Positions 1-9,014 of a stretch of 59,903 bases of DNA are shown piece by piece. The DNA comes from Streptomyces adustus (GTDB taxonomy: Bacteria > Actinomycetota > Actinomycetes > Streptomycetales > Streptomycetaceae): positions 1-59,903 of the forward strand of contig NZ_VJZD01000027.1 in NCBI RefSeq assembly GCF_009377175.1, given 5' to 3'. A model generated the notes under the pieces. It had not been told where the DNA came from. It did no database searches and worked only from the letters and a program-made list of their open reading frames with translations. The number at the start of each line of letters is the position of its first letter. The stretch's first letter is position 1. The translations under genes were made by a program, and so were the position numbers.

Positions 1-144
1 GCGACGACTGGCACACGCCCCAAAAGAAGCAGCGCAGGCCTGAGTCTCTACCGGATCGTCCGCGAGCTGCAGACACTCCTCGCCACCTGGACCGGCGCCT
101 GCCCCACCTGCCACCGCAACATACCCATACCCATACGAACCTGA
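1..144 (+). pseudogene. 3' fragment of an unidentified gene, possibly a transposase
   Basis: An open frame enters from the left edge and stops at 142-144. The 47 visible residues include a short helix-like stretch (IVRELQTLLATW) followed by a C-P-T-C-H cluster and a basic tail. The sequence is not recognised with certainty. Because the next 2.8 kb is IS debris, a transposase tail is a reasonable guess, but it may instead be the end of an intact gene whose start lies outside the window. Confidence 0.35.
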
Positions 145-154
145 CCAAGCACTA

Positions 155-297
155 CTAGTAGAGGATCGCGTCAACGATCCGCCGCCGCGGATGCTTCTCC
201 CGACGCCCGCCCTTCGGCCCCACCCGCGCCAGCGGCAGCAACGGCTCCACCAGCCCCCACTGCTCATCTGTCAGATCCGACGGATACCCACCCCCAG
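155..297 (-). pseudogene. IS5-family transposase, N-terminal fragment
   Basis: About 45 codons read on the minus strand as the typical N-terminus of Streptomyces IS5-family transposases (SDLTDEQWGLVEPLLP, then RRRIVDAILY) and then hit a stop at 155-157. Full-length relatives continue with the DDE catalytic domain, which is absent. The fragment abuts a MarR-family gene that has lost its N-terminus at about position 297-300, so it looks like the scar of an insertion into that regulator gene followed by deletion. Confidence 0.65.
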
Positions 298-299
298 AA

Positions 300-689
300 C
301 CACTCGCCGCCCGCAACGGACTGCACCCCAACGACCTGCGGGCCCTGATCGCTCTGCTCGACGCCGCCCGGGCCGAGCGCCCCGTGCCCCCCGGTCGGCT
401 CGGCGAACAGCTCCGACTCAACTCCGCCGGCACCACCACCCTCATCGACCGGCTGGAGAGGCTCGGCCTGGTACGTCGCGACCGCGACACCACCGACCGC
501 CGACGGGTCCTCCTCACCGTCGAGCCACAGGCGATCGACCTCGGCTGGTCGTTCTTCGGCCCCGCCATCGGCACGCTGCTCACCGCGATGGACGCCTTCG
601 CCCCAGCCGAACTCGACACAGCCGAGCGCTTCCTCACCGCGATGACCACCGCCGCCACCCGCGTGAACGCCGCCACGCCTGACCCGTAG
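300..689 (+). pseudogene. MarR-family regulator, 5'-truncated
   Basis: From about 300 the plus strand reads in one frame through a winged-helix core: LHPNDLRALIALLDAA, then recognition helix and wing (LRLNSAGTTTLIDRLERLGLVRR, D-TDRRRVLLTV). It ends with the helical dimerisation tail at 689. The first helices and the start codon are replaced by IS5-family sequence. A GTG at 384 could give a 101-residue product, but that would start inside the winged helix, so the gene is judged dead. The target of the original regulator is unknown. Confidence 0.65.
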
Positions 690-1392
690 TCGAGCGCAGC
701 CGGGCAGCAGGCCCACGGCGTCGAGGGTTTCGCCCGTCCCGGCCGCACCGGCCATCGCACGAGGTCCGTCGGCGGACCACTACCGACGGGTCCCCGTCGT
801 CCCGGCAGCCCGGATCGGCCTCGCAGATGGCTCACCGCACCGCGACCGATGCCGGCGGAGGATCGCGCGGCACCGAGGAGGGTCACCACGAGAACTGGTC
901 TCTGTCCAGGTCGAAGCCGCAGCGCGGTGGACGCTGGCCTGACCGTCTCAGGCTCCGTTACCGCCACCGGCAGATCCGGCAACGGACCTGAGGAAGCGAC
1001 AACGAGAGGTGAGACGGACGCGGGTGGCTGGGCAGCGAGCTCCAGTGGCGGTGGTGACGGTGCGTAATTTAAAGAAATGACCAGTTGTGCGAGTTCTGCG
1101 AGCCCCCGAAGCGCGCCTGATTTGCCCCGGGTCTCCATTCGCAGAACATCTCCCAGAACTCCCGTGTTCGGAGAGACACTTCCGCGGGACTTCCGCCATG
1201 GATCTGTCGCCCGATCCGTCCGTTTCCGTAGTCGACTGCGCAAACGACCGGAGCCGCGTGCACGAGCGGGTTCGAGCCGTCGTGACGGATCACGCCGCGA
1301 CGATGTCGGCGCCCCGGCCGCGGGCCGACGGTCGCGTTAAACGAAGTGATCGGGGTGCTCGGTTGCCGTTAGCCTGCCCGCGGAGGCCGCCC
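690..1392. other. Intergenic region, no supported gene
   Basis: About 700 bases with open frames on both strands but none with protein-like composition, a good ribosome binding site or a recognisable family. A short A+T-rich stretch (taatttaaagaaatga, about 1065-1080) could be part of a promoter for the gene at 1399. Confidence 0.4.
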
Positions 1393-1398
1393 GTGGGA

Positions 1399-2067
1399 AT
1401 GTCGTTGCTGTACGAAGTTTTGGAACCGCTGCCGGACGCGGAGAGCGCTCTGGGGCGTGCCCGCGAACTCCTGAGGGACTTCGCCGATTGGGTGGGCGAG
1501 CCGGGCATCCCCGAGATCGGCCAGGTCGTCACGGCGGAGCAGTACGTTCACGCGCTCACGTTCTTTCGCGAGGGCCGGTTCATGACCCTGGCCGGTAGGC
1601 GTTTTCCGGAGACGGGTCTCGAGGACTTCTGGAGGCGGCTGCACGCGCTGGGCGTGCCGCGCGGCGAGGATCCGTACGGGGTGCAGGTGGAGCTGATGCC
1701 CGAGCTCGAAGGGCTTTGGCCGCTCCCCCCGGAGATATGTCTGGAGCCGTGGCGGGACGCCTGGCCGCCACTCGTGCTGTCCCGCTTGGAGGACACCTGC
1801 CGGGAGGCCGACATCGACGCGCTGGTCGCGGACGTCGGTCCGCTCTCCTTCGACGTGGGCTGGTACGCCGCGCTGCGCGGACTGCCCTCCAGCAAGCTGT
1901 GCGGTGTCCAGCTGTGCCTCAACAGCGTCTGGACCTCCCAGAGCGCCGAACCGGCTCAGGGCACGCACGGTGTCTACCTCTCGATCGGGACCAGGAACCG
2001 GGACGTGCAGGAGGAGTGGCTGGCCGCCACTGGCCTGGCTCTCGGCGAGCCACTGCCGGGCTGGTAG
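1399..2067 (+). CDS. Hypothetical protein, 222 residues
   Basis: The frame is open from 1087, but protein-like composition begins around the ATG at 1399 (MSLLYEVLEPLPDAES); a GTG two codons upstream (1393) is an equally possible start. The protein is acidic, rich in Trp, Leu and Pro, with no signal peptide or membrane segment. Tryptophans and a repeated Leu-Pro-Pro pattern (WPLPPEICLEPWRDAWPPL, middle of the protein) suggest a compact globular fold. No family is recognised. It stands alone between IS-rich regions. Confidence 0.55.
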   Translation: MSLLYEVLEPLPDAESALGRARELLRDFADWVGEPGIPEIGQVVTAEQYVHALTFFREGRFMTLAGRRFPETGLEDFWRRLHALGVPRGEDPYGVQVELMPELEGLWPLPPEICLEPWRDAWPPLVLSRLEDTCREADIDALVADVGPLSFDVGWYAALRGLPSSKLCGVQLCLNSVWTSQSAEPAQGTHGVYLSIGTRNRDVQEEWLAATGLALGEPLPGW

Positions 2068-2075
2068 ACGTCAGC

Positions 2076-2506
2076 TCATTTCTTCCGCTCGGGTCGGCCG
2101 ACGCGCTCGCCATCGGCTTCTGCGACGGCGCGGGCGTGGGCGGCACGTTCGGCGGTGAAGGCGCGTTCCATCTCGGCGAAGAGGGTCAGCAGCAGGAAGG
2201 CGACGCGGCCCATGCCCTCCTCGGCGGTGTCGATCGGAAGCGGATCGGCGCGGGCGCGCACGCAGATGTTGTCCTGGTTCAGGTCGATGACGCGGTTGAG
2301 GACTTCGCGCAGCTTCCGGCCGAGGCGTCGAGCGTGTGGACCACGATTGTGTCGCCAGGGCGGGCGTAGGCGAGCAGGTCAGTCAGACCGGGGCGTTCGA
2401 CGGTGGCGCCGCTCTTCTTGCCGAGGCAGATCCGTTCGTCCGGGATGCCTGCTGCCCCAAAGGCGTCGAGTCGGCGTTCCAGGCGACGTCTCACACCGGG
2501 CCTCAA
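2076..2506 (-). pseudogene. Serine recombinase (resolvase/invertase), frameshifted
   Basis: Two minus-strand frames make one resolvase core. The upstream part reads DERICLGKKSGATVERPGL then [10 protein letters not shown]; the expected continuation ([16 protein letters not shown]) is found only after a one-base deletion near 2318-2322. The downstream part contains the long E-helix segment ([23 protein letters not shown]) and ends at RVGRPERKK. Both the N-terminal strand with the catalytic serine and the C-terminal helix-turn-helix are missing, so it cannot be active. Confidence 0.7.
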
Positions 2507-2575
2507 GGCAGTGAGCCCATTCCAACTTCTGGCGGCAGTCGATCGGTGACTCCATCGGGAATCTTGAGGTTGGGG

Positions 2576-2857
2576 TCATTTGCCCTGCCTCCACCACAGG
2601 GGCCGGGGCAGTCCTCGTTTGTCGAGGTACTGCTGGAACGCCGTGAGCGGGCGCGGCCGATAGGGGCCGTCGGCGGGTTCTCGAAGGCTCAGCCGCTCGA
2701 CGTTGATCGCGAGTGCGGTCAGGACGTGCTGGACGTGCGTCTTCGCGAGGCCGCGGTAGCGGCACCGGCGTCCGCGGTGGCCGTCCACGAACTCCTCGAT
2801 GCCGCCCTCGGCCCCCGAGCGCAGCCCGTAGCGCCGACGCCGGTCGACCATTTCCAT
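2576..2857 (-). pseudogene. IS1182-type transposase, C-terminal fragment
   Basis: The minus strand encodes about 93 residues resembling the C-terminus of IS1182-family DDE transposases: CRYRGLAKTHVQHVLTALAI, NVERL, then PLTAFQQYLDKR-LPRPLWWRQGK. All catalytic acidic residues lie upstream in full-length enzymes and are absent. It lies 33 bases upstream of the MarR gene at 2891, so the IS end may supply or disturb that gene's promoter. Confidence 0.65.
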
Positions 2858-2890
2858 AAACTATGAATATAAAAACGCTATGCTTCGAGC

Positions 2891-3349
2891 ATGAGTCGTC
2901 AAGACACCGCTCCTGGCGCGTCCGCCGCCATCGGGGCAGCCCTCTACGGCCTGGCCACCAGGGCCGCGAGACGCCTGCCCCGGGACATGAGCCTGACGTC
3001 CGCCGCCACCCTGGCCACCCTGGACCGGACCGGCCCGCGGCGCATCACCGATCTGGCCGCGGTCGAGGGCGTCACCCAGCCCGCGATGACCGCCCTGGTC
3101 CGGGTGATGGAGGAGTCCGGCCTGGTCGAGCGGCGGGGCGACGCGTCCGACAAGCGGGTCACGCTGGTGTGCCTGACCGAGACCGGCGCCTCCTATGTCC
3201 GGACGCGGCGCCGGGCGGGCGTCCACGCGTTCGAGCGGTTGATCGGCGAGCTCACCGGCGACGAGGTCGAGGCGCTGGTGGCGGCCCTTCCGGCGCTGAA
3301 GCATCTGGCAGAGCTCGAAAGCCAGGACCGCGAAGGGCCGAAGCAGTGA
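2891..3349 (+). CDS. MarR-family transcriptional regulator
   Basis: A 152-residue winged-helix repressor, normal length for MarR. The DNA-binding region is clear (ITDLAAVEGVTQPAMTALVR, then MEESGLVERRGDASDKRVTL for the wing) and the C-terminal helix pair supports dimerisation. The ATG at 2891 follows a very A+T-rich segment (2851-2880) and a TATGCT box at 2879-2884, six bases before the ATG, which would fit a leaderless transcript. Its stop overlaps the start of the MFS gene (GTGA, 3346-3349), so the two are translationally coupled. The usual role would be local repression of the exporter, relieved by its substrate. Confidence 0.88.
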   Translation: MSRQDTAPGASAAIGAALYGLATRAARRLPRDMSLTSAATLATLDRTGPRRITDLAAVEGVTQPAMTALVRVMEESGLVERRGDASDKRVTLVCLTETGASYVRTRRRAGVHAFERLIGELTGDEVEALVAALPALKHLAELESQDREGPKQ

Positions 3350-4779
3350 CCGGGCAGCCGGTCGGCGGGGTCGCGGCGAAGGCGTTCCCGGTGGCGCGTT
3401 CCGAGGCGCGGCTGCTGGTCCCCGCCCTGGTGTTCATCGCTCTGGTCGTGGCGGCGGTCGCCAGCCTCGGGACGCCGCTCATCACCAGCGTGGCCACCTC
3501 GTTCCACGTCCCGCTCGGCAGCGCGCAGTGGACGCTGACCGTCGCGCTGCTCAGCGGCGCCGTCGCCACGCCGGTCCTGGGCCGGCTCGGAGCCGGCCCG
3601 CACCGGCGGGCCACGATCCTCGCCACGCTGGCGGTCGTCGTCGCCGGCAGCGCGCTCACCGTGCTGCCGATACCGTTCGCGTGGCTGCTGGTCGGCAGGG
3701 CGGCCCAGGGCGTCGGGCTCGGGCTGACGGCGCTGATGATGGGTGTGGCCCGGGACCACCTCCCCGAAGAGCGCAGCGCGGCCGTGATCGCCCTGATCTC
3801 GGTGGTCTCGATCATCGGGGCCGGCGTCGGCTACCCGCTGGCCGCACTGCTCGCCGAGCTCGGCGGGGTACGGGCCGCCTACGGTCTCGGCCTGGTCGTC
3901 ACCGCCGCCGCCCTCCTGACCGCGTGGCGCTCCATGCCCGAAGCCCCCGAAGGCCGCTCCGCCCACGTGGACGTGGCAGGCGCGGTAGTCCTGGCCGCTG
4001 CGCTGGTCCTGGTGCTGTTCCTCGCCGGCGAACGGAATCTGTGGAGCCGGCACCTCGCCGTGGCGGCGGGCCTCGCCGTCGTCGCGGTGGTGCTGCTCTG
4101 CTTCTGGGCCGTCATCGAGCTGCGCAGCACGACGCCCCTGGTCGATGTGCGGGCGGTGCGGCACCCGGCGGTCGCCGGGGCGAACCTCGCCATGTTCGTC
4201 GGCGGGATCGGCATGTACCTCCTGCTCACGCTCATCACCCGGTACGCGCAGACGCCGCACGGCGCCGGCTACGGCTTCGGGCTGACGACCTTCGTCGCCG
4301 GGCTGGTCCTCATCCCGTTCTCGGTGCTGGGGTTCGTCGCCGGCAAGCTCACGCCCCGGGTCCGGACGCGGATCGCCGACCCCCTGCTCCTGGCCGGCAG
4401 CGCCGTCGTGGTCGGCGGCGGGTTCGCCCTGTTCGCGGCGGCCCGGTCGGACCTGGTCGAACTGTTCGCGGCGATGGGCGTGCTCGGCTTCGGCGTCGGC
4501 GGCTTCTCGGCCGCGATGCCCGGCGTCATCCTGGCCGTCACCCCCAAGAGTGAGACGTCGAGCGCCATGAGCTTCAACTACGTCGTCCGCAGCGTCGGGT
4601 ACTCCCTGGGCAGCGCCATCGGCGGCCTGATCCTCGCTGCGGGCACCGGCCCCGGCCACCTCTTCCCCGACGACAGCGCCTACAGCACCGCGGCGCTGGT
4701 CGGCATCGGCGCCATGGCGATCACGACGCTGACAAGCCTCGCTCTCGCCCGGCGACGCCCGTCCGAGACCAACCCGTAA
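3346..4779 (+). CDS. MFS transporter, drug-exporter type
   Basis: A 477-residue polytopic membrane protein with about fourteen hydrophobic segments, typical of the DHA2/EmrB-like major facilitator group. The loop between segments 2 and 3 (GRLGAGPHRRATI) is a degenerate motif A, and segment 5 holds a motif-C-like glycine series (GAGVGYPLAALL). The GTG at 3346 is chosen because it overlaps the MarR stop and immediately precedes the first hydrophobic segment. Substrate is not predictable; the MarR pairing suggests efflux of a toxic small molecule. A DUF1330 gene follows 33 bases downstream. Confidence 0.87.
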   Translation: MTGQPVGGVAAKAFPVARSEARLLVPALVFIALVVAAVASLGTPLITSVATSFHVPLGSAQWTLTVALLSGAVATPVLGRLGAGPHRRATILATLAVVVAGSALTVLPIPFAWLLVGRAAQGVGLGLTALMMGVARDHLPEERSAAVIALISVVSIIGAGVGYPLAALLAELGGVRAAYGLGLVVTAAALLTAWRSMPEAPEGRSAHVDVAGAVVLAAALVLVLFLAGERNLWSRHLAVAAGLAVVAVVLLCFWAVIELRSTTPLVDVRAVRHPAVAGANLAMFVGGIGMYLLLTLITRYAQTPHGAGYGFGLTTFVAGLVLIPFSVLGFVAGKLTPRVRTRIADPLLLAGSAVVVGGGFALFAAARSDLVELFAAMGVLGFGVGGFSAAMPGVILAVTPKSETSSAMSFNYVVRSVGYSLGSAIGGLILAAGTGPGHLFPDDSAYSTAALVGIGAMAITTLTSLALARRRPSETNP

Positions 4780-4812
4780 GTCGGATGCACTCATCCCAAC
4801 ACTGGAGGTTCC

Positions 4813-5106
4813 ATGCCCAAGGGCTACTGGGTCAGCGTCTACCGCACCATTTCAGATCCTGAGAAGCTGGCTGCTTACAACAAGCTGGCCCGCTTGGCCG
4901 TCGAGGCCGGAGGCGGTCGGGTCCTCGTCCGTGGCGGTCGGGTCGTGGCGCATGACGCCGGAATCGCCGAGCGCACCGTCCTGATCGAGTTCGACAGCTT
5001 CGAGCAGGCCGTCGCGGCGCGCGAGAGTGCGGCCTACCAGGAGGCGCTGGTCGCCCTGTCCGACGGCGTCGAGCGCGACTTCCGCATCGTCGAAGGCATC
5101 GACTGA
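4813..5106 (+). CDS. DUF1330 family protein
   Basis: A 97-residue protein with the ferredoxin-like DUF1330 pattern: KGYWVSVYRTISDPEKLAAY at the N-terminus, the GGRVLVRGG hairpin, and the conserved FDSFEQAVAARESAAYQEAL helix. The ATG at 4813 has a good site (tggagg, 6-7 bases upstream). It follows the MFS gene on the same strand and may be the third gene of the operon. DUF1330 proteins are small cytoplasmic dimers of unclear biochemical role. Confidence 0.87.
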   Translation: MPKGYWVSVYRTISDPEKLAAYNKLARLAVEAGGGRVLVRGGRVVAHDAGIAERTVLIEFDSFEQAVAARESAAYQEALVALSDGVERDFRIVEGID

Positions 5107-5125
5107 CCGAGGTCCAGTCCGATCT

Positions 5126-5478
5126 TCACTGAAGCACCTTCGACGTTCGTCTGCGGGCGGGGACGACCGAGGCCGAATCGACGGACCCGGTGAATGCTGG
5201 GGGTTGATCGCAGCCCGTGGCGGCGAGCTGGAGGACCAGGACGGCTTGGACGAGGCTCGTGATCCGGGTCGTCGAGCAGCGGAGTTTGCAGAGGAGGCGC
5301 CAGGACTTGAGGGTGGCGATGGCCTGCTCGACCAGTGCGCGGATCTTTGCGTGGGACCGATTGACGGCCTGCTGGCCGGTGGAGAGGCTGTCCCATCGGC
5401 CGCGGTAAGGGAGACGGACCGTGCCGCCTGCACCCTGGTATCCCTTGTCTGCCCAGCAGGTGATGCGGACCTCGTACT
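5126..5478 (-). pseudogene. IS5-like (DDE_Tnp_4) transposase, C-terminal fragment
   Basis: The minus strand reads CWADKGYQGAGGTVRLPYRG, then KIRALVEQAIATLKSW and STTRITSLVQAVLVLQLA, the third catalytic block and C-terminal helix of DDE_Tnp_4 transposases. Upstream of about 5478 the same frame stays open but no longer resembles a transposase and runs into a hexanucleotide repeat. The first catalytic aspartates are missing. After LQLA the reading continues to a stop at 5126 through sequence not typical of the family. Confidence 0.65.
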
Positions 5479-5670
5479 GCGCAGCGACCGTCACCGACCA
5501 CACGCCACCTTTGCGCTGCGCACCGCGCACCGTGGTCACCGGCTGCGGCGACGACTGCGCACGCGCTGCCGGGCTGGGCAGTTCGATGTCCGGCGCCATC
5601 GCCATCGCCATCGCCATCGCCTGCGCAAGCCACGCCTGCGCAGGCGTCGCATCATCGGCGCTACTGCGCA
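5478..5670. repeat. TGCGCA palindrome cluster 1
   Basis: Six perfect TGCGCA hexamers begin at 5478, 5517, 5556, 5622, 5637 and 5665. The first three are exactly 39 bases apart. The hexamer is its own reverse complement, so each is a potential dyad binding site. The cluster lies in non-coding sequence between an IS fragment and the gene at 6021. A similar cluster lies at 9015-9099. Confidence 0.75.
5595..5618. repeat. GCCATC hexanucleotide tandem repeat
   Basis: Four perfect tandem copies of GCCATC, followed by a partial copy (gcc). The repeat sits inside the first TGCGCA cluster, between its third and fourth hexamers. Such simple repeats change length by slippage. Confidence 0.9.
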
Positions 5671-6020
5671 GCCACGCGCTGACGGACACCTCGCAGGGCC
5701 GGCCGGGGCAGCGGCGGCCGTCGCGGTGCGCACGGCGGTGGACCTGGCCGCGGTAGCCGCCTCAACCCTGGTCGGGCTGGAGGCGACGGCGACGGCCAGG
5801 GCGACGGGGCCGGGCGCGATGACCGTCCAGATGGCCAGGCACGCAAGACGGACGCGGCGTCGCATCGCCTCCAGCCGGACGCCACCCTACGGAGAAGATC
5901 GTCTGACGGAGGTCGGGATGTATCCGAAACGGAAGTCAGTCCGGGGCGGCGCTCTGACCTGTGCGCCTGAGCTGGAAGACACAGTCCGTCCTGCTGGCCA
6001 GCACATGACATTCTGGCCCA

Positions 6021-6506
6021 GTGCTCCTGAACGATCTCACCAGCAGTGTCGACCTTCGCCCGGTGCGCTATCAGTTCGCCACGGTCGGGGGCGATTCGTA
6101 CGACGACAACTGGCTGGTCATTGACGGCACGGTAATGACTCCCGAGGGAAGCTGGTCCTTCGCCGATCCGTGTTTGCTCACCACTGAGGCTCTCCAAGTG
6201 GCCGCGTGGCTGCGCGCGGTGGCCGCAGGGACGGTGTCCGTGACCGAACCCGATGCTGAAGGTGAGCTGTCCCCGGACACATGGTTCATCGAGCCGGTCG
6301 TGGCTTTCAGCCTCGCCGATCGAAGGGAGAGCGGAGCCGTGGTGATTCGCGTTCATCTGTCGTTGGAGGCGGCACCCCCATGGCAACGGGGTGACGACGG
6401 GGCTGACATCCACCAGTACGTCGTGGAGGTCAGGACGGATGCCGCGGCGCTGCTGCACGCGGCTGACCAGTGGGACCTCTCTCTGGCTTCCTTCCCGCCC
6501 CGCTGA
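6021..6506 (+). CDS. WapI-like immunity family protein (probable)
   Basis: A 161-residue soluble acidic protein. The pattern VELRP-type start ([12 protein letters not shown]), [32 protein letters not shown] and a later [10 protein letters not shown] strand resembles actinobacterial proteins annotated as WapI-type immunity proteins, small antidotes of contact-dependent toxins. No toxin gene is adjacent. The start is uncertain: the first in-frame codon at 6021 gives a sensible N-terminus but has only a weak ribosome binding site. The family call rests on recalled sequence pattern only. Confidence 0.6.
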   Translation: MLLNDLTSSVDLRPVRYQFATVGGDSYDDNWLVIDGTVMTPEGSWSFADPCLLTTEALQVAAWLRAVAAGTVSVTEPDAEGELSPDTWFIEPVVAFSLADRRESGAVVIRVHLSLEAAPPWQRGDDGADIHQYVVEVRTDAAALLHAADQWDLSLASFPPR

Positions 6507-6606
6507 CCACCGTTCATGTGCGACAGCCGGATCAACGCACTGCGGGCCGAAGTCGCGCGAATCGACGCGAGCGCAAGGCAGGCCCCGACCCTTACCGCAG
6601 CGGCCT

Positions 6607-6651
6607 TACCTATATTGACATAGGTATTAGGTGGTACCTAAGCTCTTCGGT
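6607..6651 (+). promoter_or_regulatory. Promoter with two inverted repeats for MarR gene
   Basis: TTGACA (6615-6620) and TAAGCT (6639-6644), spaced 18 bases, place transcription start at about 6651-6652, exactly at the GTG of the MarR gene, so the transcript is probably leaderless. Two inverted repeats cover the promoter: TACCTAT-6-ATAGGTA (6607-6626) spans the -35 box and TTAGGT-3-ACCTAA (6627-6641) spans the spacer and -10 box. They share the half-site ACCTA. This is the expected layout for autorepression. Confidence 0.7.
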
Positions 6652-7122
6652 GTGAGTCAGAACGGCGTGTCCGCGCAGAGCACCAGCCAAGTGGCCTCCG
6701 GGCTCGCGGCATGCCTGCCCGCGCTGTCCCGCGCCCTGGACCGGCGAGTCGGACGGGACCACCCGGCCCCGAAGCCGCCAGAGGCTCAGCTCGCTCTGCT
6801 CCGGCACGTCGAGGCACATGACGGCGTCACGGTGCGCAAGGCTGCCGAGTCCTTGCTCATGAAGCCCAACAACGTCAGCGCGCTCGTGACGCAACTGACC
6901 GAGCAGCAACTCCTGGAACGCCGGCAGGACCCCGCTGACAAACGGGTCGCGCACCTGCATCTGACCGCAAAGGCGCGGCACGAGCTGGCCGAGGTCCACC
7001 AACTGATGAGCGCCCACATCGCGGGCGCGCTGCAGACCATGACCGACGGCGATCTGAAGGCCCTCGGCGCGGCGCTGGGGACGCTGAGCTCACTCGCCGA
7101 GCGCCTGCACTCCGACCGGTAG
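6652..7122 (+). CDS. MarR-family transcriptional regulator
   Basis: A 156-residue MarR protein with the core VRKAAESLLMKPNNVSALVT (helix-turn-helix) and QLLERRQDPADKRVAHLHLT (wing). GTG 6652 is preferred over an in-frame GTG at 6631 because the latter lies inside the operator/promoter; 6652 coincides with the predicted transcription start. The DHA2 exporter gene lies 191 bases downstream on the same strand, so the regulator probably controls itself and that exporter. Confidence 0.85.
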   Translation: MSQNGVSAQSTSQVASGLAACLPALSRALDRRVGRDHPAPKPPEAQLALLRHVEAHDGVTVRKAAESLLMKPNNVSALVTQLTEQQLLERRQDPADKRVAHLHLTAKARHELAEVHQLMSAHIAGALQTMTDGDLKALGAALGTLSSLAERLHSDR

Positions 7123-7313
7123 ACGACGCACACCCGTTCCAGAACGTCGTGGTGCGCGGGCCAAGCAGGGTCGGCGCCTTTTCGCGCCGTGCCCTTCAAG
7201 ATCGCCGGTCCTGTCGCTTTGCGCTGCCGTCCTCATGACGGCAGTTGTCGCCATTTCTCCTGGATGCGTTCTTGCCGGCCGTGCCGGCGGGCATCCCTAT
7301 GAAGGACTGAATC

Positions 7314-8909
7314 GTGTTGCCCTCCGAAGTTCTCAGCTCTGCTGCGCACAGCACCGGGGCGCTGCCCGGATCTCGCCCGCGGGACCTGCGCGCCAACCCG
7401 TGGCTGACCTTGATCGCCGTCGCCTTCGGCCTGTTCATGGTCGGCCTCGACGGCTCGGTCGTCTCCATCGCCAACCCCGAGATCGGCCGGGACCTCGACG
7501 CCACCACCGCCGACTTGCAATGGGTGACCAACGCCTACCTGCTGGCCCTCGCGGCCACGCTGATCCTCGGCGGCAAGTTGGGCGACCGTTTCGGACGCCG
7601 CACCTTTTACCTGATCGGCGTTACGGGGTTCACCGCCGCGTCCGTCGCCATCGGGCTGTCGGGCTCCATCGAGGGTGTCATCGCCTTCCGCGCGCCACAG
7701 GGGTTCTTCGGCGCGCTGCTGATGCCCAACACCCTCGGGATGCTGCGTGCCGTCTTCCCGCCGCGGAAGTTCGGCATCGCGGTCGGTATCTGGGCCATGG
7801 TCTCGTCGGTTTCCACAGCACTCGGGCCCATCGTGGGGGGCCTGTTGGTCGAGCACGTGAACTGGGAGTCGGTCTTCTACATCAACGCTCCCGTCGGCGT
7901 CATCGCCCTGATCTTCAGCATCGTCGTACTGCCGCAGAGCAAGAATGTTGCGGCCGTGCAGGAGAAGTTCGACCTGCCCGGCGTCGTGCTGCTGGCCATC
8001 GGTCTGCTGGCCATGGTGTTCGGTGTCGTCAAGGGCGAGACGTGGGGATGGACGTCGGGCGGCACGCTCGGGACCATCGGAGCCGGCGTCGTCGTGGTGC
8101 TGCTGTTCGGCTGGTACGAGACGCGGGTGGCCCGCCCCCTGCTCCCGATGCGCCTGTTTCGTAACCCGGCGCTGTCCATCGGCACCGTCATCACCGCGCT
8201 GAACTTCTTCATCCTGCTCGGCGTGATCTTCTTCGTCATGCTCTACCTGCAGAACGTCCGTGGTTTCACCCCGGTCCAGGCAGGCGTACGGACCCTGCCC
8301 CTCAGCCTCGCCTCGGTCGTCGCCTCTCCCCTGGGAGCGGTGCTCACCCAGAAGTTCGGCCCGCGCCTGACCATGCCGCTCGGCATGGCTCTGCAGGCCG
8401 CCGCGTGCTTCGCGATGCTCGGCTGGAGCGCCGAATCCTCGTACTCCGCGTTGTGGCCGCCGTTCATCGCGCTCGGCCTGGGCGTCGGCATGGTCATGGC
8501 CTCCTCCTCCGACGCCATCGTCGGCAACGCGCCGGTGCAGGACGGCGGTGTCGCGGGCGGCCTGCAGGCCACGGCCCTGCAGATCGGCGGCGCGTTGGGC
8601 ACCTCCGTACTGGTGTCGCTGATCAGCAGCCGGGTCGGCTCCACGCTCAGCGGCGAGCTCACCTCGGCCGGCGTGCCCAGTCCCGCGGCCGAAGGCCTCC
8701 AGGGCACCAAGGACGCGGTGTCGATGGGCGTGGCCCCGGTCTCGGGCCAGACGCCCGCCCAGTTGCAGGACGCTGTCATCGAGGGCAGCCACCAGGCGTT
8801 CATGAACGGCGTGCACACCGCAGCGCTCGTCTCTGCCGTACTGGCCGTCGCCGGCGCACTCGTGGCCGTCGCCGGTGTCCGGCGCGCCCCTGAAGCAGCC
8901 CGTCACTGA
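7314..8909 (+). CDS. DHA2-family MFS drug exporter (EmrB/QacA type)
   Basis: 531 residues with about fourteen transmembrane segments. Characteristic features are the segment-1 motif LDGSVVSIANP (45-55), motif A GGKLGDRFGRR (87-97) between segments 2 and 3, and the antiporter motif C region (TALGPIVGGLL) in segment 5. These are typical proton-driven multidrug or antibiotic exporters in the plasma membrane. The GTG start follows a weak site (gaaggactg). It is preceded by the MarR gene at 6652 and followed by the second TGCGCA cluster. A stretch near 430-480 is the long loop before the last segment. Confidence 0.9.
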   Translation: MLPSEVLSSAAHSTGALPGSRPRDLRANPWLTLIAVAFGLFMVGLDGSVVSIANPEIGRDLDATTADLQWVTNAYLLALAATLILGGKLGDRFGRRTFYLIGVTGFTAASVAIGLSGSIEGVIAFRAPQGFFGALLMPNTLGMLRAVFPPRKFGIAVGIWAMVSSVSTALGPIVGGLLVEHVNWESVFYINAPVGVIALIFSIVVLPQSKNVAAVQEKFDLPGVVLLAIGLLAMVFGVVKGETWGWTSGGTLGTIGAGVVVVLLFGWYETRVARPLLPMRLFRNPALSIGTVITALNFFILLGVIFFVMLYLQNVRGFTPVQAGVRTLPLSLASVVASPLGAVLTQKFGPRLTMPLGMALQAAACFAMLGWSAESSYSALWPPFIALGLGVGMVMASSSDAIVGNAPVQDGGVAGGLQATALQIGGALGTSVLVSLISSRVGSTLSGELTSAGVPSPAAEGLQGTKDAVSMGVAPVSGQTPAQLQDAVIEGSHQAFMNGVHTAALVSAVLAVAGALVAVAGVRRAPEAARH

Positions 8910-9014
8910 GGACGGACGGGCCTGCCCGGCCGAGTCGGACCGTGGGGACGGCACCATCACGGCTCGGCCGGGTACTCACCTGGCTGGCAGACACCTTTCT
9001 CATCACCTTCCGGC

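Noticed and set aside
5536..5865. Minus-strand frame with signal-like start and a WRWRWRWR stretch resembling an antimicrobial peptide
   Set aside because: The Trp-Arg run is only the GCCATC tandem repeat read in one frame, and the region overlaps the TGCGCA cluster and IS debris.
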